A stretch of DNA of 64,000 nucleotides from an uncultured Pelagibacteraceae bacterium (GCA_902628495.1 CACONH010000003.1:1-64000); one strand, 5' to 3'. Shown: positions 43,500-55,160, numbered from the stretch's first letter. Notes: generated by a model not told the origin, from the sequence alone. Translations and numbers: made by a program.

Positions 43500-44051
43500 T
43501 TATTCTGATTTAAAAGATATTATCTTATCTGGATCAGTCACAGCTCCGTTATTGTTCGAGTCGCCTCTTTTAATTTTATCAACAAATTCCATTCCACTAA
43601 TTACTTTACCGAATACAGTATATTGTCTGTCTAAAAATGGAGCTGGTTGAAAACAAATAAAGAACTGACTATTAGCGCTATCTGGGTTTTGAGATCTGGC
43701 CATAGACAATGTTCCTCTTTCATGTGGTAAATTATTAAATTCAGCTTTTAAATCTGGTAAATCAGAACCGCCCATACCTGCTCTGCTCAAATTAAATTCT
43801 TTGCTGTCGGAATTACCAAATTGTACATCACCTGTTTGAGCCATAAATCCATCTATTACTCTATGAAATACAACACCGTTATATTTTCCAGAATTTGCTA
43901 ATTCTTTTATTCTCTTAACATGACCTGGGGCTACATCTGGGAATAATTCAATTTTCACCTCACCATCTTTTAATTTTAAAATCATAGTATTTTCCTCCGC
44001 TGATAAATTAGAACTAATAAATAAAAATATTAAAATTAATACTCTAATCAT
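43500..44051 (-). CDS. peptidyl-prolyl cis-trans isomerase, cyclophilin type, exported
   Basis: Cyclophilin of 183 residues with a signal peptide (MIRVLILIFLFISSNLSAEE) that suggests a periplasmic protein-folding role. The core is intact: VVFHRVIDGFMAQTGDVQFG near residues 59-78, GTLSMARSQNPDSANSQFFI, and LDRQYTVFGKVISGM. It resembles PpiA. It lies between coaD (8-base overlap) and tgt (9-base gap), the usual alphaproteobacterial gyrA-coaD-ppi-tgt order. Confidence 0.94.
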   Translation of the reverse strand: MIRVLILIFLFISSNLSAEENTMILKLKDGEVKIELFPDVAPGHVKRIKELANSGKYNGVVFHRVIDGFMAQTGDVQFGNSDSKEFNLSRAGMGGSDLPDLKAEFNNLPHERGTLSMARSQNPDSANSQFFICFQPAPFLDRQYTVFGKVISGMEFVDKIKRGDSNNNGAVTDPDKIISFKSE

Positions 44052-44538
44052 TTAATTTTAGTTTTAAATGTTTTAATACACTTTTTGTAGTAAATTTTTT
44101 CACATTTCCTTTTAAATCAGCAATCTCTTTTACTAATTTAGATGAAATAATTTGATTCTGAGGGTCAGACATTAAAAATACAGTTTCAATTTTATCATTT
44201 AATTTTTTATTCATTCCAGAAAGTTGAAACTCATATTCAAAATCTGAAGTTGCTCTAAGTCCCCTTAGGATAACATTGGATTTCATTTTTTTACAAAAAT
44301 CAGTCGTTAAAGTATTAAATGTTACTACTTTTATTTGCTTCTTTTTAAATTTAAGATCACTAAAAAGAGATTTTTTCACTAAATATTCTCTCTCTTCAGC
44401 TGAAAATAAATATTCCTTATTATTACCGTCTGAAATCGCAATTATAAGATTATCAAAAATATTCAACGCTTTTTTAATTAAATCTATATGTCCAAAAGTA
44501 ATTGGGTCAAATGTTCCTGGATAAATAACTTTTTTCAT
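44044..44538 (-). CDS. coaD: phosphopantetheine adenylyltransferase
   Basis: Penultimate step of coenzyme A synthesis. The 164-residue nucleotidyltransferase fold shows VIYPGTFDPITFGHIDLIKK (T-x-G-H motif), VVTFNTLTTDFCKK, ILRGLRATSDFEYEFQLSGM and QNQIISSKLVKEIADL (I-S-S-x-x-x-K/R motif). It starts on the last base of the gyrA stop (one-base overlap) and overlaps the cyclophilin gene by 8. Confidence 0.96.
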   Translation of the reverse strand: MKKVIYPGTFDPITFGHIDLIKKALNIFDNLIIAISDGNNKEYLFSAEEREYLVKKSLFSDLKFKKKQIKVVTFNTLTTDFCKKMKSNVILRGLRATSDFEYEFQLSGMNKKLNDKIETVFLMSDPQNQIISSKLVKEIADLKGNVKKFTTKSVLKHLKLKLND

Positions 44539-47081
44539 TATATTAAGTTATCATCAATTTTTATTGCTGAAACAACTTTTTCATCTCCTGATAATCTGAT
44601 TATTCTAACTCCTTGTGTATTACGTCCAGCAATTCTTATTTCTTTAACCGCAACTCTAATCACTCTTCCCTTGTTTGTAGATATCAAAATTTCATCACCC
44701 TCAAAAACTGGGAACGAAGAAGACACATTTCCATTTCTAGAGGAATTAACTATACCTATTATTCCTTTTCCCCCTCTATTTGTTACCCTAAAATCATTTG
44801 AAGCTGTTCTTTTTCCAAAGCCGTTTTCAGTGATTGATAAAATAAATTTATCACCTTTTTTTCCATTTTTTATATCTTTATCAATAGTAGACAACGATAC
44901 GATCATATCTTTTTCTTTTAGGTTTATACCTCTTATTCCCTTAGAAGATCTGCCTTTAAACAATCTAATCTTTTCAACATTAAATCTTATAGATTTACCG
45001 TTTAGTGAACTAAGTATAATATCTTGATCCTCTCTACATATTTTTACGCCGATAATTTTGTCGTCAGGATCAAGTTTCATCGCAATTTTTCCAGATGCGT
45101 TTATATTAATAAAATCTTCAAGAGAGTTTTTTCTTATTTTGCCTTTTGAGGTTGCAAAAACTATATTAAGATTTTTCCACTCTGATTTTTCTTCAGGCAA
45201 AGGCATTATAGAGCTTATAGATTGATGGTTTTTTAAAGGTAAAATGTTGTACAAAGACTTACCTCTTGAAATAGAAGTGCCCTCAGGTATTTTCCACGCT
45301 TTTAATTTATATACTAATCCTTCTGTTGAAAAAAAGAGAACTGATGTATGTGTGTTTACAGATAAGGTTTGCACAACAGAGTCTTGTTCTCTTGTTTTAA
45401 TTCCAGCCTTTCCCTTTCCACCTCTTTTCTGTGCCCTTACACTACTTAAAGCACCTCGTTTAATGTAACCTTGTAGAGTTACAGTTATAATTACAGATTC
45501 TTTTTGAATAGTTTCCTCAATATCGTAATTTAATATAGCATCAATTATTTTTGTTCTTCTTGGATTAGAGTATTTTTCTTTTATTAAATTCAAATCATTA
45601 TTGATTACTTTTAATAATTCTTTTCTAGAAGTTAAAATCTTTTTATATTGGATAATTAAGTCAGATAATTTTTTAATCTCAGCTTCTATTTCATTTATAC
45701 CTAAAGCTGTAAGTTTTTGTAATCTTAATTCTAAAATAGAATTTACCTGATCAATTGAAAAAGAATATGCTGCGATAGTATTTTTTTTCTCTATAAGTTT
45801 TATAAATTTTTGAGTTGATTTAATTTTCCATTTTGTTTTAACTAATGTTTCTTTTGCGATTTCAGGATTTTTTGAATTTCTAATTATTTTAATAATCTTA
45901 TCAATATTTTCAACAGCTACAGAAAGACCAATTAAAATGTGAGCTCTATCCTCTGCTTTTTTTAAATCAAATTTTGTTTTTTTTGTTACTACGTCTTCCC
46001 TAAATTTTAGAAAAGATTCTAAAAAGTCTTTTAAATTACAATTCTTTGGTTTTTTGTCTACAATTGCTAAAGTGTTAAAACTGAATGAAGACTCTAATGA
46101 TGTGTATTTATAAAGTTGTCTTTTAACAGTTTCTGGTTCAGTGTTTCTTTTTAAATCTATTGCAACTCTAATCCCTTCCCTATTCGACTCATCTCTAATA
46201 TCGCTTATACCTTCAATTTTTTTGTCTCTTATTAATTCTACAATCTTTTCATTTAATACAGATTTGTTTATTTGATAGGGAATATTTGTAATTACTAATC
46301 TTTCTTTGCCATTTTTTAACTGCTCTATATTGATATCACCTCTAATTTTAAAAGAACCTCTGCCTGTTTTATAACCTGTTTTGATTATATCTTTACCAAT
46401 GATTGTTCCGCCAGTTGGAAAATCTGGGCCAGGTATATGTTTCATTAATTCATTAATTTTAATATCTTTATTATTAATTAAAGCTTGTGTGGCATTTATT
46501 ACTTCACCAAGATTATGTGGCGGTATACTAGTCGCCATTCCCACCGCAATTCCTCCAGCACCATTAACTAATAAATTTGGATATTGAGCTGGTAAAACAA
46601 CCGGTTCTTTTTCTGTTTCATCATAGTTGCTTTTAAAATCTACAGTATTTTTTTCTATATCCTCAATTAAATATTCAGCTATTTTAGAAAGTCTGGTCTC
46701 TGTATATCTCATCGCAGCAGGTGGATCTCCGTCGACAGAACCGAAGTTTCCTTGTCCATCAATAAGTGGAACACTCATTGAAAAATCTTGTACCATTCTA
46801 ACTAAAGCATCATAAACAGCTTGATCTCCATGAGGATGATATTTACCAATAACATCACCGACAATTCTGGCTGATTTCCTAAATTGTTTTGACCAATCAA
46901 AACCTCCTTTGTACATGGCATAAATTATTCTTCTGTGTACTGGTTTTAATCCATCTCTAATGTCAGGTAATGCTCTGCTAACAATAACGCTCATTGCGTA
47001 TGATAAGTATGACGAGCTCATCTCGTCGTACATAGCAATAGGTTTTATTTTAGATTTTTGATCTATTTCACTTTTGTCCAT
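44538..47081 (-). CDS. gyrA: DNA gyrase subunit A
   Basis: Introduces negative supercoils with GyrB. The 847-residue protein has the cleavage domain ([20 protein letters not shown]; the catalytic tyrosine in [15 protein letters not shown]), the quinolone-region stretch [15 protein letters not shown], and a C-terminal beta-pinwheel that contains the GyrA box near [15 protein letters not shown], needed for DNA wrapping (so gyrase rather than ParC). It is complete. It is followed by coaD and preceded by ssb with 5 bases between. Confidence 0.97.
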   Translation of the reverse strand: MDKSEIDQKSKIKPIAMYDEMSSSYLSYAMSVIVSRALPDIRDGLKPVHRRIIYAMYKGGFDWSKQFRKSARIVGDVIGKYHPHGDQAVYDALVRMVQDFSMSVPLIDGQGNFGSVDGDPPAAMRYTETRLSKIAEYLIEDIEKNTVDFKSNYDETEKEPVVLPAQYPNLLVNGAGGIAVGMATSIPPHNLGEVINATQALINNKDIKINELMKHIPGPDFPTGGTIIGKDIIKTGYKTGRGSFKIRGDINIEQLKNGKERLVITNIPYQINKSVLNEKIVELIRDKKIEGISDIRDESNREGIRVAIDLKRNTEPETVKRQLYKYTSLESSFSFNTLAIVDKKPKNCNLKDFLESFLKFREDVVTKKTKFDLKKAEDRAHILIGLSVAVENIDKIIKIIRNSKNPEIAKETLVKTKWKIKSTQKFIKLIEKKNTIAAYSFSIDQVNSILELRLQKLTALGINEIEAEIKKLSDLIIQYKKILTSRKELLKVINNDLNLIKEKYSNPRRTKIIDAILNYDIEETIQKESVIITVTLQGYIKRGALSSVRAQKRGGKGKAGIKTREQDSVVQTLSVNTHTSVLFFSTEGLVYKLKAWKIPEGTSISRGKSLYNILPLKNHQSISSIMPLPEEKSEWKNLNIVFATSKGKIRKNSLEDFININASGKIAMKLDPDDKIIGVKICREDQDIILSSLNGKSIRFNVEKIRLFKGRSSKGIRGINLKEKDMIVSLSTIDKDIKNGKKGDKFILSITENGFGKRTASNDFRVTNRGGKGIIGIVNSSRNGNVSSSFPVFEGDEILISTNKGRVIRVAVKEIRIAGRNTQGVRIIRLSGDEKVVSAIKIDDNLI

Positions 47082-47086
47082 AAAAG

Positions 47087-47530
47087 TTAAAAAGGTATAT
47101 CATCGTCAAGATTGCTATCTGTAATTTGCGATACTTCTTGATTGTTATTTGATGAAGTTAAATTAGAAGCGCCACCACCACCCCCTAACATTGTCAGTGA
47201 TGAGTTGTAACCTTGTATAACAATTTCAGTAGAATACTTATCTTGGCCAGATTGTTCATCTTTCCATTTTCTAGTTGTCAATTGACCTTCAACATAAATT
47301 TGAGCGCCTTTTTTCAAATATTGTTGAACCACGTTTACTAAGCCCTCATTAAATACAACCACACGGTGCCATTCAGTTTTTTCTTTTTTTTCTCCAGTGT
47401 TTTTATCTTTCCAGCTTTGGCTAGTAGCTAAACTAAGTCTAGCAACACTTTTGCCATTAACCATTTGTTTAATTTCAGGATCTGCGCCTAATCGTCCGAT
47501 TAATAGTACTTTATTTAAACTTCCAGCCAT
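47087..47530 (-). CDS. ssb: single-stranded DNA-binding protein
   Basis: A 147-residue OB-fold protein. It starts [19 protein letters not shown], with [18 protein letters not shown] and [19 protein letters not shown], then a short Gly/Ser/Asn linker and the acidic tip DDDIPF that recruits repair proteins. It is divergent from uvrA across 74 bases, the standard ssb/uvrA arrangement. I see no LexA-type operator in the gap. Confidence 0.96.
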   Translation of the reverse strand: MAGSLNKVLLIGRLGADPEIKQMVNGKSVARLSLATSQSWKDKNTGEKKEKTEWHRVVVFNEGLVNVVQQYLKKGAQIYVEGQLTTRKWKDEQSGQDKYSTEIVIQGYNSSLTMLGGGGGASNLTSSNNNQEVSQITDSNLDDDIPF

Positions 47531-47604
47531 AATATTTTAATGATTTTATTATATCATAGAAAAGGTTTGATTATTAATAATATTGAAGTAAAGCAACAAA
47601 AAAG

Positions 47605-50481
47605 ATGATTAAAAAGATAGTTATTAAAGGGGCAAAAGAACATAATTTGAGGAATATTTCTTTGGATATTCCAAAAGATAAATTTGTAGTAATAACTGGT
47701 CTATCAGGATCAGGAAAATCATCTCTAGCTTTTGATACTATCTACGCCGAAGGACAAAGAAGATATGTTGAAAGTTTATCAGCTTATGCAAGACAATTTT
47801 TAGATAAAATGAAAAAGCCTAAAGTTGATTTAATCGAAGGTCTTAGTCCAGCAATATCAATTGAGCAAAAAAATACATCAAAAAATCCTAGATCAACAGT
47901 GGCAACTGTTACTGAAATATATGATTATATGAGAGTATTATTTGCAAGAGTTGGAATCCCCTACTCACCATTTACTGGTAAAGAAATAAAATCACAAACA
48001 GTAACTCAAATTGTAGATAAAATTAAAACATTACCAAAAAAAAGTACTATTTATCTTTTTTCACCAATTGTAAGAGGTCGTAAAGGTGAATATAAAAAAG
48101 AAATTTTATCTTATAAAAAAAGAGGTTTTCGAAAAATTAAGATTGATGGGAAAATTTATGAGATAGATAACATCCCAGAATTAAATAAAAAAATAAAACA
48201 TGAAATAGAAATATTAGTTGATAGGATAATACTAAATTCTGATTTAGGCAATCGTTTAGCTGAAAGTATCGAAACCTCACTTAATTTGTCTAATGGATTA
48301 TTATATGTAGAATACGAAAATGAAACGTTACCAGCTAAATTTAGAAAAAAAGAAAAAATAATATTTTCTTCTAAATTTGCATGTCCTGAAAGCGGTTTTA
48401 CTATAGAAGAAATTGAACCAAGATTATTTTCATTTAATAGTCCATATGGAGCATGCGTCGAATGCGATGGTATTGGTATCAAATTAAATGTAGATCCTAA
48501 TCTTGTTATTCCAAATGAAAAAAAGACAATTGCTGAAGGGGCGATTGAACCATGGTCTAAATCAAGCTCACTATATTATGCTCAAACACTATCATCCTTG
48601 GCAAAACACTATAACTTTTCTTTAGATGAAAAATGGTCAAAATTACCAAAAAAGATAAAGGATATAATTTTATATGGTTCAGATGAAGAGGAAATTAAAT
48701 TTTCTTACGATGATGGATATGAAAAATATTCGCATAAAAAAACTTTTGAGGGTGTAGTAAATAATCTTGAAAGAAGATATTTAGAAACTGATAGTGATTG
48801 GAAAAGAGAGGAAATATCACAATATCAATCAGATACTAAATGTGAGGCTTGTAACGGGTATAGATTAAAAGAAGAAGCATTATGTGTGAAAATAGACAAT
48901 CAACACATAAGTGAAATATCTGAAAAATCTATTATAGATGCTGAAAAATGGTTCAAGTCTTTAAACGAGAAATTAGATGCAAGACAAATAAAAATTGCAG
49001 AACACATTCTAAAAGAAATAAATGAAAGACTAAATTTTTTATTAAATGTTGGATTAGATTATTTAACTTTATCAAGAGAGTCAGGAACTTTATCTGGTGG
49101 AGAATCACAAAGGATAAGGTTGGCATCGCAAATTGGTTCTGGTCTAACCGGTGTTCTTTATGTGTTGGATGAACCATCTATTGGTCTTCATCAGAAAGAC
49201 AATGTAAAATTAATTAATGCTTTAAAAAGATTAAGAGATTTAGGTAACACTGTAATTGTAGTAGAGCATGATACTGAGACAATTGAAAATTCAGATTACA
49301 TCATTGACTTAGGCCCAGAAGCTGGAAGTAAAGGTGGAGAAGTTATAGCTCATGGTGGATTAGATGAGATAAAGAAAAATGAAAAAAGTATAACTGGTAA
49401 ATACTTATGTAATAAATTTTATATACCAATACCAAAGAAAAGAAGATTAAGTAAGAATGGAAGATTTTTACAAATTCTTGGTGCTTCAGGTAATAATCTA
49501 AAAAACGTTGATCTAAAAATTCCTTTTGGGACTTTTACTTGTATCACTGGTGTATCAGGTAGCGGTAAATCTACTTTAATTTTACAAACTTTATTTAATG
49601 CTTTGAATATGAGTTTGAATAATAACAAATCAAGAAAAATTCCTATGCCATTTAAAGGATTTAAAGGAATTGAACTTATAGATAAAGTAATTGATATTGA
49701 TCAATCACCAATAGGTAGAACTCCAAGATCTAACCCTGCTACTTACACAGCTGCTTTCGGACCGATAAGAGATTGGTTTACTAATTTACCAGAGTCTAAA
49801 AGTAGAGGATATAAACCAGGTAGATTTTCATTTAATGTTAAGGGCGGTCGATGTGAAGCTTGTGAAGGAGATGGTGTTATAACTTATGAAATGCATTTTC
49901 TTCCTGACGTATATGTAACATGTGATGAATGTAAAGGAAGTAGATACAATAGGGAAACTTTAGAAATTAAATTTAAAAATAAAAGTATAGCCGATGTATT
50001 AAACATGACTGTTGACGAAGGTTGTGATTTTTTTGAAAATATATCAAATATTAGATCAAAATTACTGACACTTAAAAGGGTAGGACTTGGTTATATAAAA
50101 ATCGGTCAACAGGCAACCACTTTATCTGGTGGAGAAGCACAACGAATTAAACTAGCTAAAGAATTATCTAAAAGATCAACAGGTAGAACAATATATATTC
50201 TTGACGAACCTACTACAGGATTACATCAACATGACATTAAAAAACTTTTAGAAATTTTGCATACCTTTGTTGCAACAGGCAATACCGTAATAGTTATAGA
50301 GCATAATTTGGATGTGATAAAAACTGCAGATCATATTATAGATATGGGCCCTGACGGTGGAGTAAAGGGTGGAGAAATTATCGCAGAGGGAAATCCAGAG
50401 AGCATTTGCAATGTTTCTAAAAGCTATACAGGCAAATTTTTAAAAAATTTACTTAACGGTAAATTTAAAAAAATTGCATAA
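47605..50481 (+). CDS. uvrA: excinuclease ABC subunit A
   Basis: Damage-recognition ATPase of nucleotide excision repair. The 958-residue protein has two ABC halves: Walker [14 protein letters not shown] and [13 protein letters not shown], and signature motifs [15 protein letters not shown] and [15 protein letters not shown]. The second zinc module is complete (CEACEGDGV ... [10 protein letters not shown]). The first has only three of the four usual cysteines: [19 protein letters not shown] has serine where E. coli has cysteine, with the second pair CVEC present. Divergent from ssb. Confidence 0.97.
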   Translation: MIKKIVIKGAKEHNLRNISLDIPKDKFVVITGLSGSGKSSLAFDTIYAEGQRRYVESLSAYARQFLDKMKKPKVDLIEGLSPAISIEQKNTSKNPRSTVATVTEIYDYMRVLFARVGIPYSPFTGKEIKSQTVTQIVDKIKTLPKKSTIYLFSPIVRGRKGEYKKEILSYKKRGFRKIKIDGKIYEIDNIPELNKKIKHEIEILVDRIILNSDLGNRLAESIETSLNLSNGLLYVEYENETLPAKFRKKEKIIFSSKFACPESGFTIEEIEPRLFSFNSPYGACVECDGIGIKLNVDPNLVIPNEKKTIAEGAIEPWSKSSSLYYAQTLSSLAKHYNFSLDEKWSKLPKKIKDIILYGSDEEEIKFSYDDGYEKYSHKKTFEGVVNNLERRYLETDSDWKREEISQYQSDTKCEACNGYRLKEEALCVKIDNQHISEISEKSIIDAEKWFKSLNEKLDARQIKIAEHILKEINERLNFLLNVGLDYLTLSRESGTLSGGESQRIRLASQIGSGLTGVLYVLDEPSIGLHQKDNVKLINALKRLRDLGNTVIVVEHDTETIENSDYIIDLGPEAGSKGGEVIAHGGLDEIKKNEKSITGKYLCNKFYIPIPKKRRLSKNGRFLQILGASGNNLKNVDLKIPFGTFTCITGVSGSGKSTLILQTLFNALNMSLNNNKSRKIPMPFKGFKGIELIDKVIDIDQSPIGRTPRSNPATYTAAFGPIRDWFTNLPESKSRGYKPGRFSFNVKGGRCEACEGDGVITYEMHFLPDVYVTCDECKGSRYNRETLEIKFKNKSIADVLNMTVDEGCDFFENISNIRSKLLTLKRVGLGYIKIGQQATTLSGGEAQRIKLAKELSKRSTGRTIYILDEPTTGLHQHDIKKLLEILHTFVATGNTVIVIEHNLDVIKTADHIIDMGPDGGVKGGEIIAEGNPESICNVSKSYTGKFLKNLLNGKFKKIA

Positions 50482-50507
50482 ATAATTAAATTTTGTTATA
50501 ATCAAGT

Positions 50508-51110
50508 ATGGGAAATATCTTAAGTTCATTATCAAGAACTGTACATCTATCACTTGCTTTATCTATTGTATTATTTCTCATTTTATTTTTTCAAAATGGT
50601 GGATTTGACTTTGATACATTGTTCTGGAGTTGGTTATTCAGATACATCCATGTTTTAGTTGGAATAATGTGGATAGGATTATTGTGGTATTTTAACTTTG
50701 TTCAAATACCGAATATGTCTAAAATTCCAGATGAGCATAAACCTGCGATAAGTAAGGTAATTGCTCCAGCTGCACTATTTTGGTTTAGATGGGCGGCTTT
50801 TGCAACAATCATTTCAGGTTTAATATTAGGTTACATAAACGGATATATTCATGATGCCATGACACTAGGTATTATGTCAGGCGGTGGAAAAAGTACTGCG
50901 ATAGGAATTGGAATGTGGCTGGGTATAATAATGGCATTCAATGTTTGGTTTGTTATATGGCCAAATCAAAAAAAAGCATTAGGCATTGTTGAGGTAGATG
51001 CAGACACTAAAGCAAAATCAGCTAGAGTTGCAATGTTGTTTTCTAGAACAAATACTTTGCTTTCGTTACCTATGCTTTTAAGCATGGTTGTAGCGCAAAA
51101 TCTTTATTAA
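50508..51110 (+). CDS. PuuD-like membrane protein (urate oxidase N-terminal domain family)
   Basis: A 200-residue membrane protein with five or six helices, matching the membrane domain of PuuD-type urate hydroxylases (the urate oxidase N-terminal family). Features: FRYIHVLVGIMWIGLLWYFN, NFVQIPNMSKI, KVIAPAALFWFRWAAF, IGIGMWLGIIMAFNVWFVIWPNQKKALGI. The C-terminal cytochrome c domain of PuuD is absent and no purine-degradation gene is nearby, so a urate role is doubtful. Histidines in the helices could bind heme. The stop interlocks with the secF stop in TTAA (51107-51110). Confidence 0.82.
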   Translation: MGNILSSLSRTVHLSLALSIVLFLILFFQNGGFDFDTLFWSWLFRYIHVLVGIMWIGLLWYFNFVQIPNMSKIPDEHKPAISKVIAPAALFWFRWAAFATIISGLILGYINGYIHDAMTLGIMSGGGKSTAIGIGMWLGIIMAFNVWFVIWPNQKKALGIVEVDADTKAKSARVAMLFSRTNTLLSLPMLLSMVVAQNLY

Positions 51111-52000
51111 TCTTCCTCTTTAATCAAAGTTTTTTGAGATACCTTAAAGTAAACAAGAACTGGATTTGCAATGAATATAGATGAGTAAGTTCCAAGTATA
51201 ACTCCAAGGATCATTGCAAAAGAAAAACCTTTAAGGATTTCTCCTCCAAAAAAGAAAATAGATAAGAGTGCTAAAAGTGTCGTGACTGATGTTATTAAGG
51301 TTCTAGATAATGTTTCATTAATAGATAAATTCGTTAAATCAAAAATTTTTATATCTGCATATTTCTTTAAGTTTTCTCTTACTCTATCGAAAATTACAAC
51401 AGTATCGTTCATCGAATAACCAACGATTGTTAGTACAGCAGCCACAATTGACAAATTTATTTCTAAACTTAAAAGAGAAAATATACCAAGTGTTATTATA
51501 ACATCATGGAAAATAGCTACTATTGCGCCAATGCTGAATTGCCATTCAAATCTAAACCAAATATATATTAACATAGCAGCCAATGCTATTGCTATCGCAG
51601 TTACACCATCTTGCAATAGTTCTGCACTTACTTTTGGTCCAACATTTTCAACACGTCTAAAACTGTAATCCTCGAGGTAATTATCTAAATCATTTTTTAA
51701 ATTTTTAATAAAGTCAGGATCATTAAGATCTGATCTTTTAAATTTAATTACATAATCTCCTTCAGCACCAAATTTTTTAACAGAAAGATCATCCAAATTA
51801 AGTTTATTAAACGCACCTCTAATATCTTCAGTTTTATAATTAGTATTATCAGATCTTAATTCAATTAAAGTTCCACCTTTAAAATCTACACCATAATTTA
51901 AACCTCTAAATGTTAGAAAGAAAATAGACATTATGAATAATATTAATGAAATTATATTTGATAGATTATAATATTTGTTAAACAAGTATTTTCCGGTCAT
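51107..52000 (-). CDS. secF: protein translocase subunit SecF
   Basis: Auxiliary inner-membrane subunit that uses the proton gradient to pull exported proteins. The 297-residue, six-helix protein has LTFRGLNYGVDFKGGTLIEL, VGPKVSAELLQDGVTAIAIA, FRFEWQFSIGAIVAIFHDV, TIVGYSMNDTVVIFDRVREN and TLSRTLITSVTTLLALLSI. It overlaps secD by 4 bases and completes the yajC-secD-secF operon. Confidence 0.96.
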   Translation of the reverse strand: MTGKYLFNKYYNLSNIISLILFIMSIFFLTFRGLNYGVDFKGGTLIELRSDNTNYKTEDIRGAFNKLNLDDLSVKKFGAEGDYVIKFKRSDLNDPDFIKNLKNDLDNYLEDYSFRRVENVGPKVSAELLQDGVTAIAIALAAMLIYIWFRFEWQFSIGAIVAIFHDVIITLGIFSLLSLEINLSIVAAVLTIVGYSMNDTVVIFDRVRENLKKYADIKIFDLTNLSINETLSRTLITSVTTLLALLSIFFFGGEILKGFSFAMILGVILGTYSSIFIANPVLVYFKVSQKTLIKEED

Positions 52001-53550
52001 TTGATAGTCACCTCATTATTTTTATTTTTAATCACATAAAGAGATGTAAGCAATCGCGCAATGTAATAAACGGAGAATAATGTTGTTAAAATTCCAATTG
52101 ATAGTGTTACTGAAAAGCCCTTTACAGGACCAGAGCCAAAAACAAATAGAATTAATGCTGCAATTATTGTTGTTATATTTGCATCTAGGATAGCAGTTCT
52201 CGATAATGTGTATCCGTTATCAAATGCAATTACTTTATTTTTTTCTTTTTTTAATTCTTCCTTAATTCTCTCAAAAATCAAAACGTTAGCATCAACAGCC
52301 ATACCAACTGTTAGAATAATGCCAGCGATACCGGGTAATGTTAATGTAGCTTCAAATATGGTTAGGAAACCAAGTAACATGAACAAATTTATTATTAGAG
52401 CAAAATTTGAAATTAAGCCAAATAACCTATACTTATAAATCATATATAAAATCACTAAAATAAATCCAATTATTAGAGATAAAACTCCAGCTTTAATAGA
52501 GTCCTCTCCTAAATCTGGTCCAACAGTTCGCTCTTCAATTATATCTAAAGGCGCTGGCAAAGCACCTGATCTAAGTAATAATGCAAGGTCAGTTGCTGAC
52601 TGGAATGTAAATCCGCCTGAAATTTGACCTGATCCGCTTGCAATTACATCTCTAATTACAGGTGCACTAATAATCTGATTATCTAATACTATTGCTAATT
52701 GTTTACCAATTCCGTTTTTTGTAGCTCTTCCAAATTTTCTTGCACCTAACCTATCTAAAGTAAAACTTACAACCGTTTCATTATTAATATTGTCCATCTG
52801 AGGTTTAGCATCTATTAAATTGTCACCGCTTATAATAATTCTTTTACTAACATTCAGTTCTTCCCCTGTATCAAGATCTTTTAATTTTTCAGAACCAAAT
52901 GAGGCATCAGTATTTTGAGTTACAAATCTAAATGTTAAATTTGCAGTTCTTCCTAATAATGATTTTATTCTATCAGGATTATCTAAACCGGGTAACTCTA
53001 CAGCAATTCTATTTGAACCACTTTTTGTAATACTAGGTTCGTTAGTTCCAACCTCGTCCACTCTTTTTCTAACAATCTCTATTGCTTGATCTAACAAAGA
53101 TTGCTCAATTTCAATAATACCGTATTTTGTAAGAGTTAATTCAAATATATTATCAATTAATTCAACATTGTATTGATAAGACTTATAAACATCAAAATAG
53201 GGATTTAATTCGTTATCATTTTTAAATAATTCTAATATTTTTTCTTGATCATTTGTATCTGACTTAAATAAAACTTTTTGTTTTCCTAATTTATAATCAA
53301 AAGTTTTAATTTCTTTTTTTTTGAAATAATTACGTACTTGTGTAAGTTTTGATTGAAGAGTTTGATTAATTACTGGGTTTTTATCTACTTCCAAAAGTAA
53401 ATATGATCCACCTTGTAAATCAAGACCCAGGTTTACTTTTTTTTTCAAAAAGAAATCTTCGTTATTAATAAAGTTAGAAATACTAAAAAATATTAAAGAA
53501 AGACAAAAAACTATTATTGAAATTATTTTTAATCTCGAAAAATATAACAC
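51997..53550 (-). CDS. secD: protein translocase subunit SecD
   Basis: Partner of SecF. The 517-residue protein has VNLGLDLQGGSYLLLEV, a large periplasmic P1 domain (LLDQAIEIVRKRVDEVGTNE; IAVELPGLDNPDRIKSLLG), and the C-terminal RND-like membrane part with GSGQISGGFTFQSATDLALL, LPGIAGIILTVGMAVDANVL and IFERIKEELKKEK. It starts at GTG 53550. It is 9 bases after yajC and overlaps secF by 4. Confidence 0.97.
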   Translation of the reverse strand: MLYFSRLKIISIIVFCLSLIFFSISNFINNEDFFLKKKVNLGLDLQGGSYLLLEVDKNPVINQTLQSKLTQVRNYFKKKEIKTFDYKLGKQKVLFKSDTNDQEKILELFKNDNELNPYFDVYKSYQYNVELIDNIFELTLTKYGIIEIEQSLLDQAIEIVRKRVDEVGTNEPSITKSGSNRIAVELPGLDNPDRIKSLLGRTANLTFRFVTQNTDASFGSEKLKDLDTGEELNVSKRIIISGDNLIDAKPQMDNINNETVVSFTLDRLGARKFGRATKNGIGKQLAIVLDNQIISAPVIRDVIASGSGQISGGFTFQSATDLALLLRSGALPAPLDIIEERTVGPDLGEDSIKAGVLSLIIGFILVILYMIYKYRLFGLISNFALIINLFMLLGFLTIFEATLTLPGIAGIILTVGMAVDANVLIFERIKEELKKEKNKVIAFDNGYTLSRTAILDANITTIIAALILFVFGSGPVKGFSVTLSIGILTTLFSVYYIARLLTSLYVIKNKNNEVTIK

Positions 53551-53559
53551 TTAAATTGA

Positions 53560-53847
53560 CTATTTTTTTGGTTCTGTTCCACTAATCAAGGCTTGTACAC
53601 CTGTAGATTTGATCACTTCAACTTTCACATTGTCTGATATAAGTATTTCTGCTCTATCGTTTTCTATAATTCTTTCTACTGTACCAACTATACCACCTGA
53701 AGTAATTACTTTGTCGCCACGTTTTAAACCTTCGACCATGACTTTATGCTCTTTTACTTTTTTTTGCTGTGGCCTAATTAAAAAGAAATAAAAAATTATA
53801 AAAATTAGTATTAAAGGTATTAGTTGTGTTATTCCAGACTCTGACAT
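53560..53847 (-). CDS. yajC: preprotein translocase subunit YajC
   Basis: Small single-span membrane protein of 95 residues that binds SecDF. It has an N-terminal helix followed by FLIRPQQKKVKEHKVMVEGL, then KRGDKVITSGGIVGTVERI, the standard YajC core, and a short C-terminal tail. It starts 53 bases downstream of the serS end, with a short gap that may hold a promoter. Confidence 0.95.
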   Translation of the reverse strand: MSESGITQLIPLILIFIIFYFFLIRPQQKKVKEHKVMVEGLKRGDKVITSGGIVGTVERIIENDRAEILISDNVKVEVIKSTGVQALISGTEPKK

Positions 53848-53900
53848 AAATTAAATTTTGTTAAAGTACCTATTATACCATTAATATTATTTTAACAACT

Positions 53901-55160
53901 CTAAATCTTAGAAATAACTTCCAAATTGTTCATATATGGTCTTAGAATATCAGGAATTAGAATAGACCCATCCTCTTGCTGATAGTTTTCTAATATTGCA
54001 ATCAAAGTTCTCCCTACTGCAAGACCGCTACCATTTAGAGTGCCTAAGAATTCTTTTTCATTATTAGATTTTTTAAATCTAGCTTTCATTCTTCTAGCCT
54101 GAAAAGTTCCACATGTAGAGCAGCTAGAAATTTCTCTATAAATATTTTCTGATGGCAACCATACTTCTATATCATAAGTTTTTTGGGCGCTAAAACCCAT
54201 ATCTCCTGTGCAAAGTGTTATTACTCTGTATGGTAATTTAAGTTTATCTAATATTTTATAAGCTGAACTAGTCATCCTCTCAAGTTCATCTTTGCAATTA
54301 ACTGGGTCAACAATACTAACTAACTCAACTTTATAAAATTGATGCTGCCTTATCATGCCTTTGGTGTCTTTTCCGTAACTCCCAGCTTCTTTTCTAAAAC
54401 ATGGTGTTGATGCAACAAATCTTAAAGGTAAATCAGAATGATTTAGTATGGTATCATTAACCATATTCGTTAATATTACTTCAGCAGTTGGTATTAGAAA
54501 TTTTCTCCCAGATTTATTATCAAGTTTTATTTCAAATTGATCATCCTCAAATTTTGGCATTTGTCCTGTTCCAAACATACTATTTTCACTTGCAAATAAT
54601 GGAGGAGAAATTTCTTTATAACCATTATCATTTATATGTGTATCAATCATAAAATTTGATATTGCTCTTTCCAATTGAGCTAATTTATCTTTAACAAATA
54701 CAAATCTTGATCCAGTTGTCTTGGTTGCTAATTCAAAATCAAGCATATTCAAATTTTCACCTAATTCGTAATGTGATTTGGGTTTAAATTTAAAATTAGG
54801 AATATTGCCACTTTTCTTTATTTCTTTATTAGATTTTTCATCTTTGCCAACAGGCACATCTTCAAGAGCTATATTGGGAATTTGAGATAAAATTTGATTT
54901 AGCTTTTTACTTTCATTTAATTGATCTTCACTAATTTTATCTATTTTTTTAGATAAATCTTTCGATTTTGCAAATAAACTTTTGTCATTTTGTTTTGAAA
55001 GGGCTTTTTTTTCTGATTCAAGTTTTTCTTTTTCTTGTATCAAAGATCTGTTTTTGGTGTCTAATTCTAAAATTTTATCAAGATTAACTTCTGTATTCCT
55101 ATTATTTACTTGTTTTTTAAATTCAGAAAAATTATTTCTAATATATTTAATATCATGCAT
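53901..55160 (-). CDS. serS: seryl-tRNA synthetase
   Basis: Class II synthetase of 419 residues charging tRNA-Ser. The N-terminal coiled-coil arm (about residues 25-100, rich in Lys and Glu) binds the long variable arm of tRNA-Ser. Motif 2 reads RFVASTPCFRKEAGSYGKDT with GMIRQHQFYKVEL, and motif 3 GSGLAVGRTLIAILENYQQ. It overlaps tatC by 8 bases. tatC followed by serS is typical of alphaproteobacteria. Confidence 0.97.
   Translation of the reverse strand: MHDIKYIRNNFSEFKKQVNNRNTEVNLDKILELDTKNRSLIQEKEKLESEKKALSKQNDKSLFAKSKDLSKKIDKISEDQLNESKKLNQILSQIPNIALEDVPVGKDEKSNKEIKKSGNIPNFKFKPKSHYELGENLNMLDFELATKTTGSRFVFVKDKLAQLERAISNFMIDTHINDNGYKEISPPLFASENSMFGTGQMPKFEDDQFEIKLDNKSGRKFLIPTAEVILTNMVNDTILNHSDLPLRFVASTPCFRKEAGSYGKDTKGMIRQHQFYKVELVSIVDPVNCKDELERMTSSAYKILDKLKLPYRVITLCTGDMGFSAQKTYDIEVWLPSENIYREISSCSTCGTFQARRMKARFKKSNNEKEFLGTLNGSGLAVGRTLIAILENYQQEDGSILIPDILRPYMNNLEVISKI

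Noticed and set aside
44488..45027. Open frame on the plus strand opposite coaD/gyrA
   Set aside because: Antisense to two well-conserved genes; composition is that of a shadow frame and no family is recognisable.
47531..47604. LexA-type operator between ssb and uvrA
   Set aside because: No GTTC-N7-GTTC or other SOS-box match in the 74 bases.
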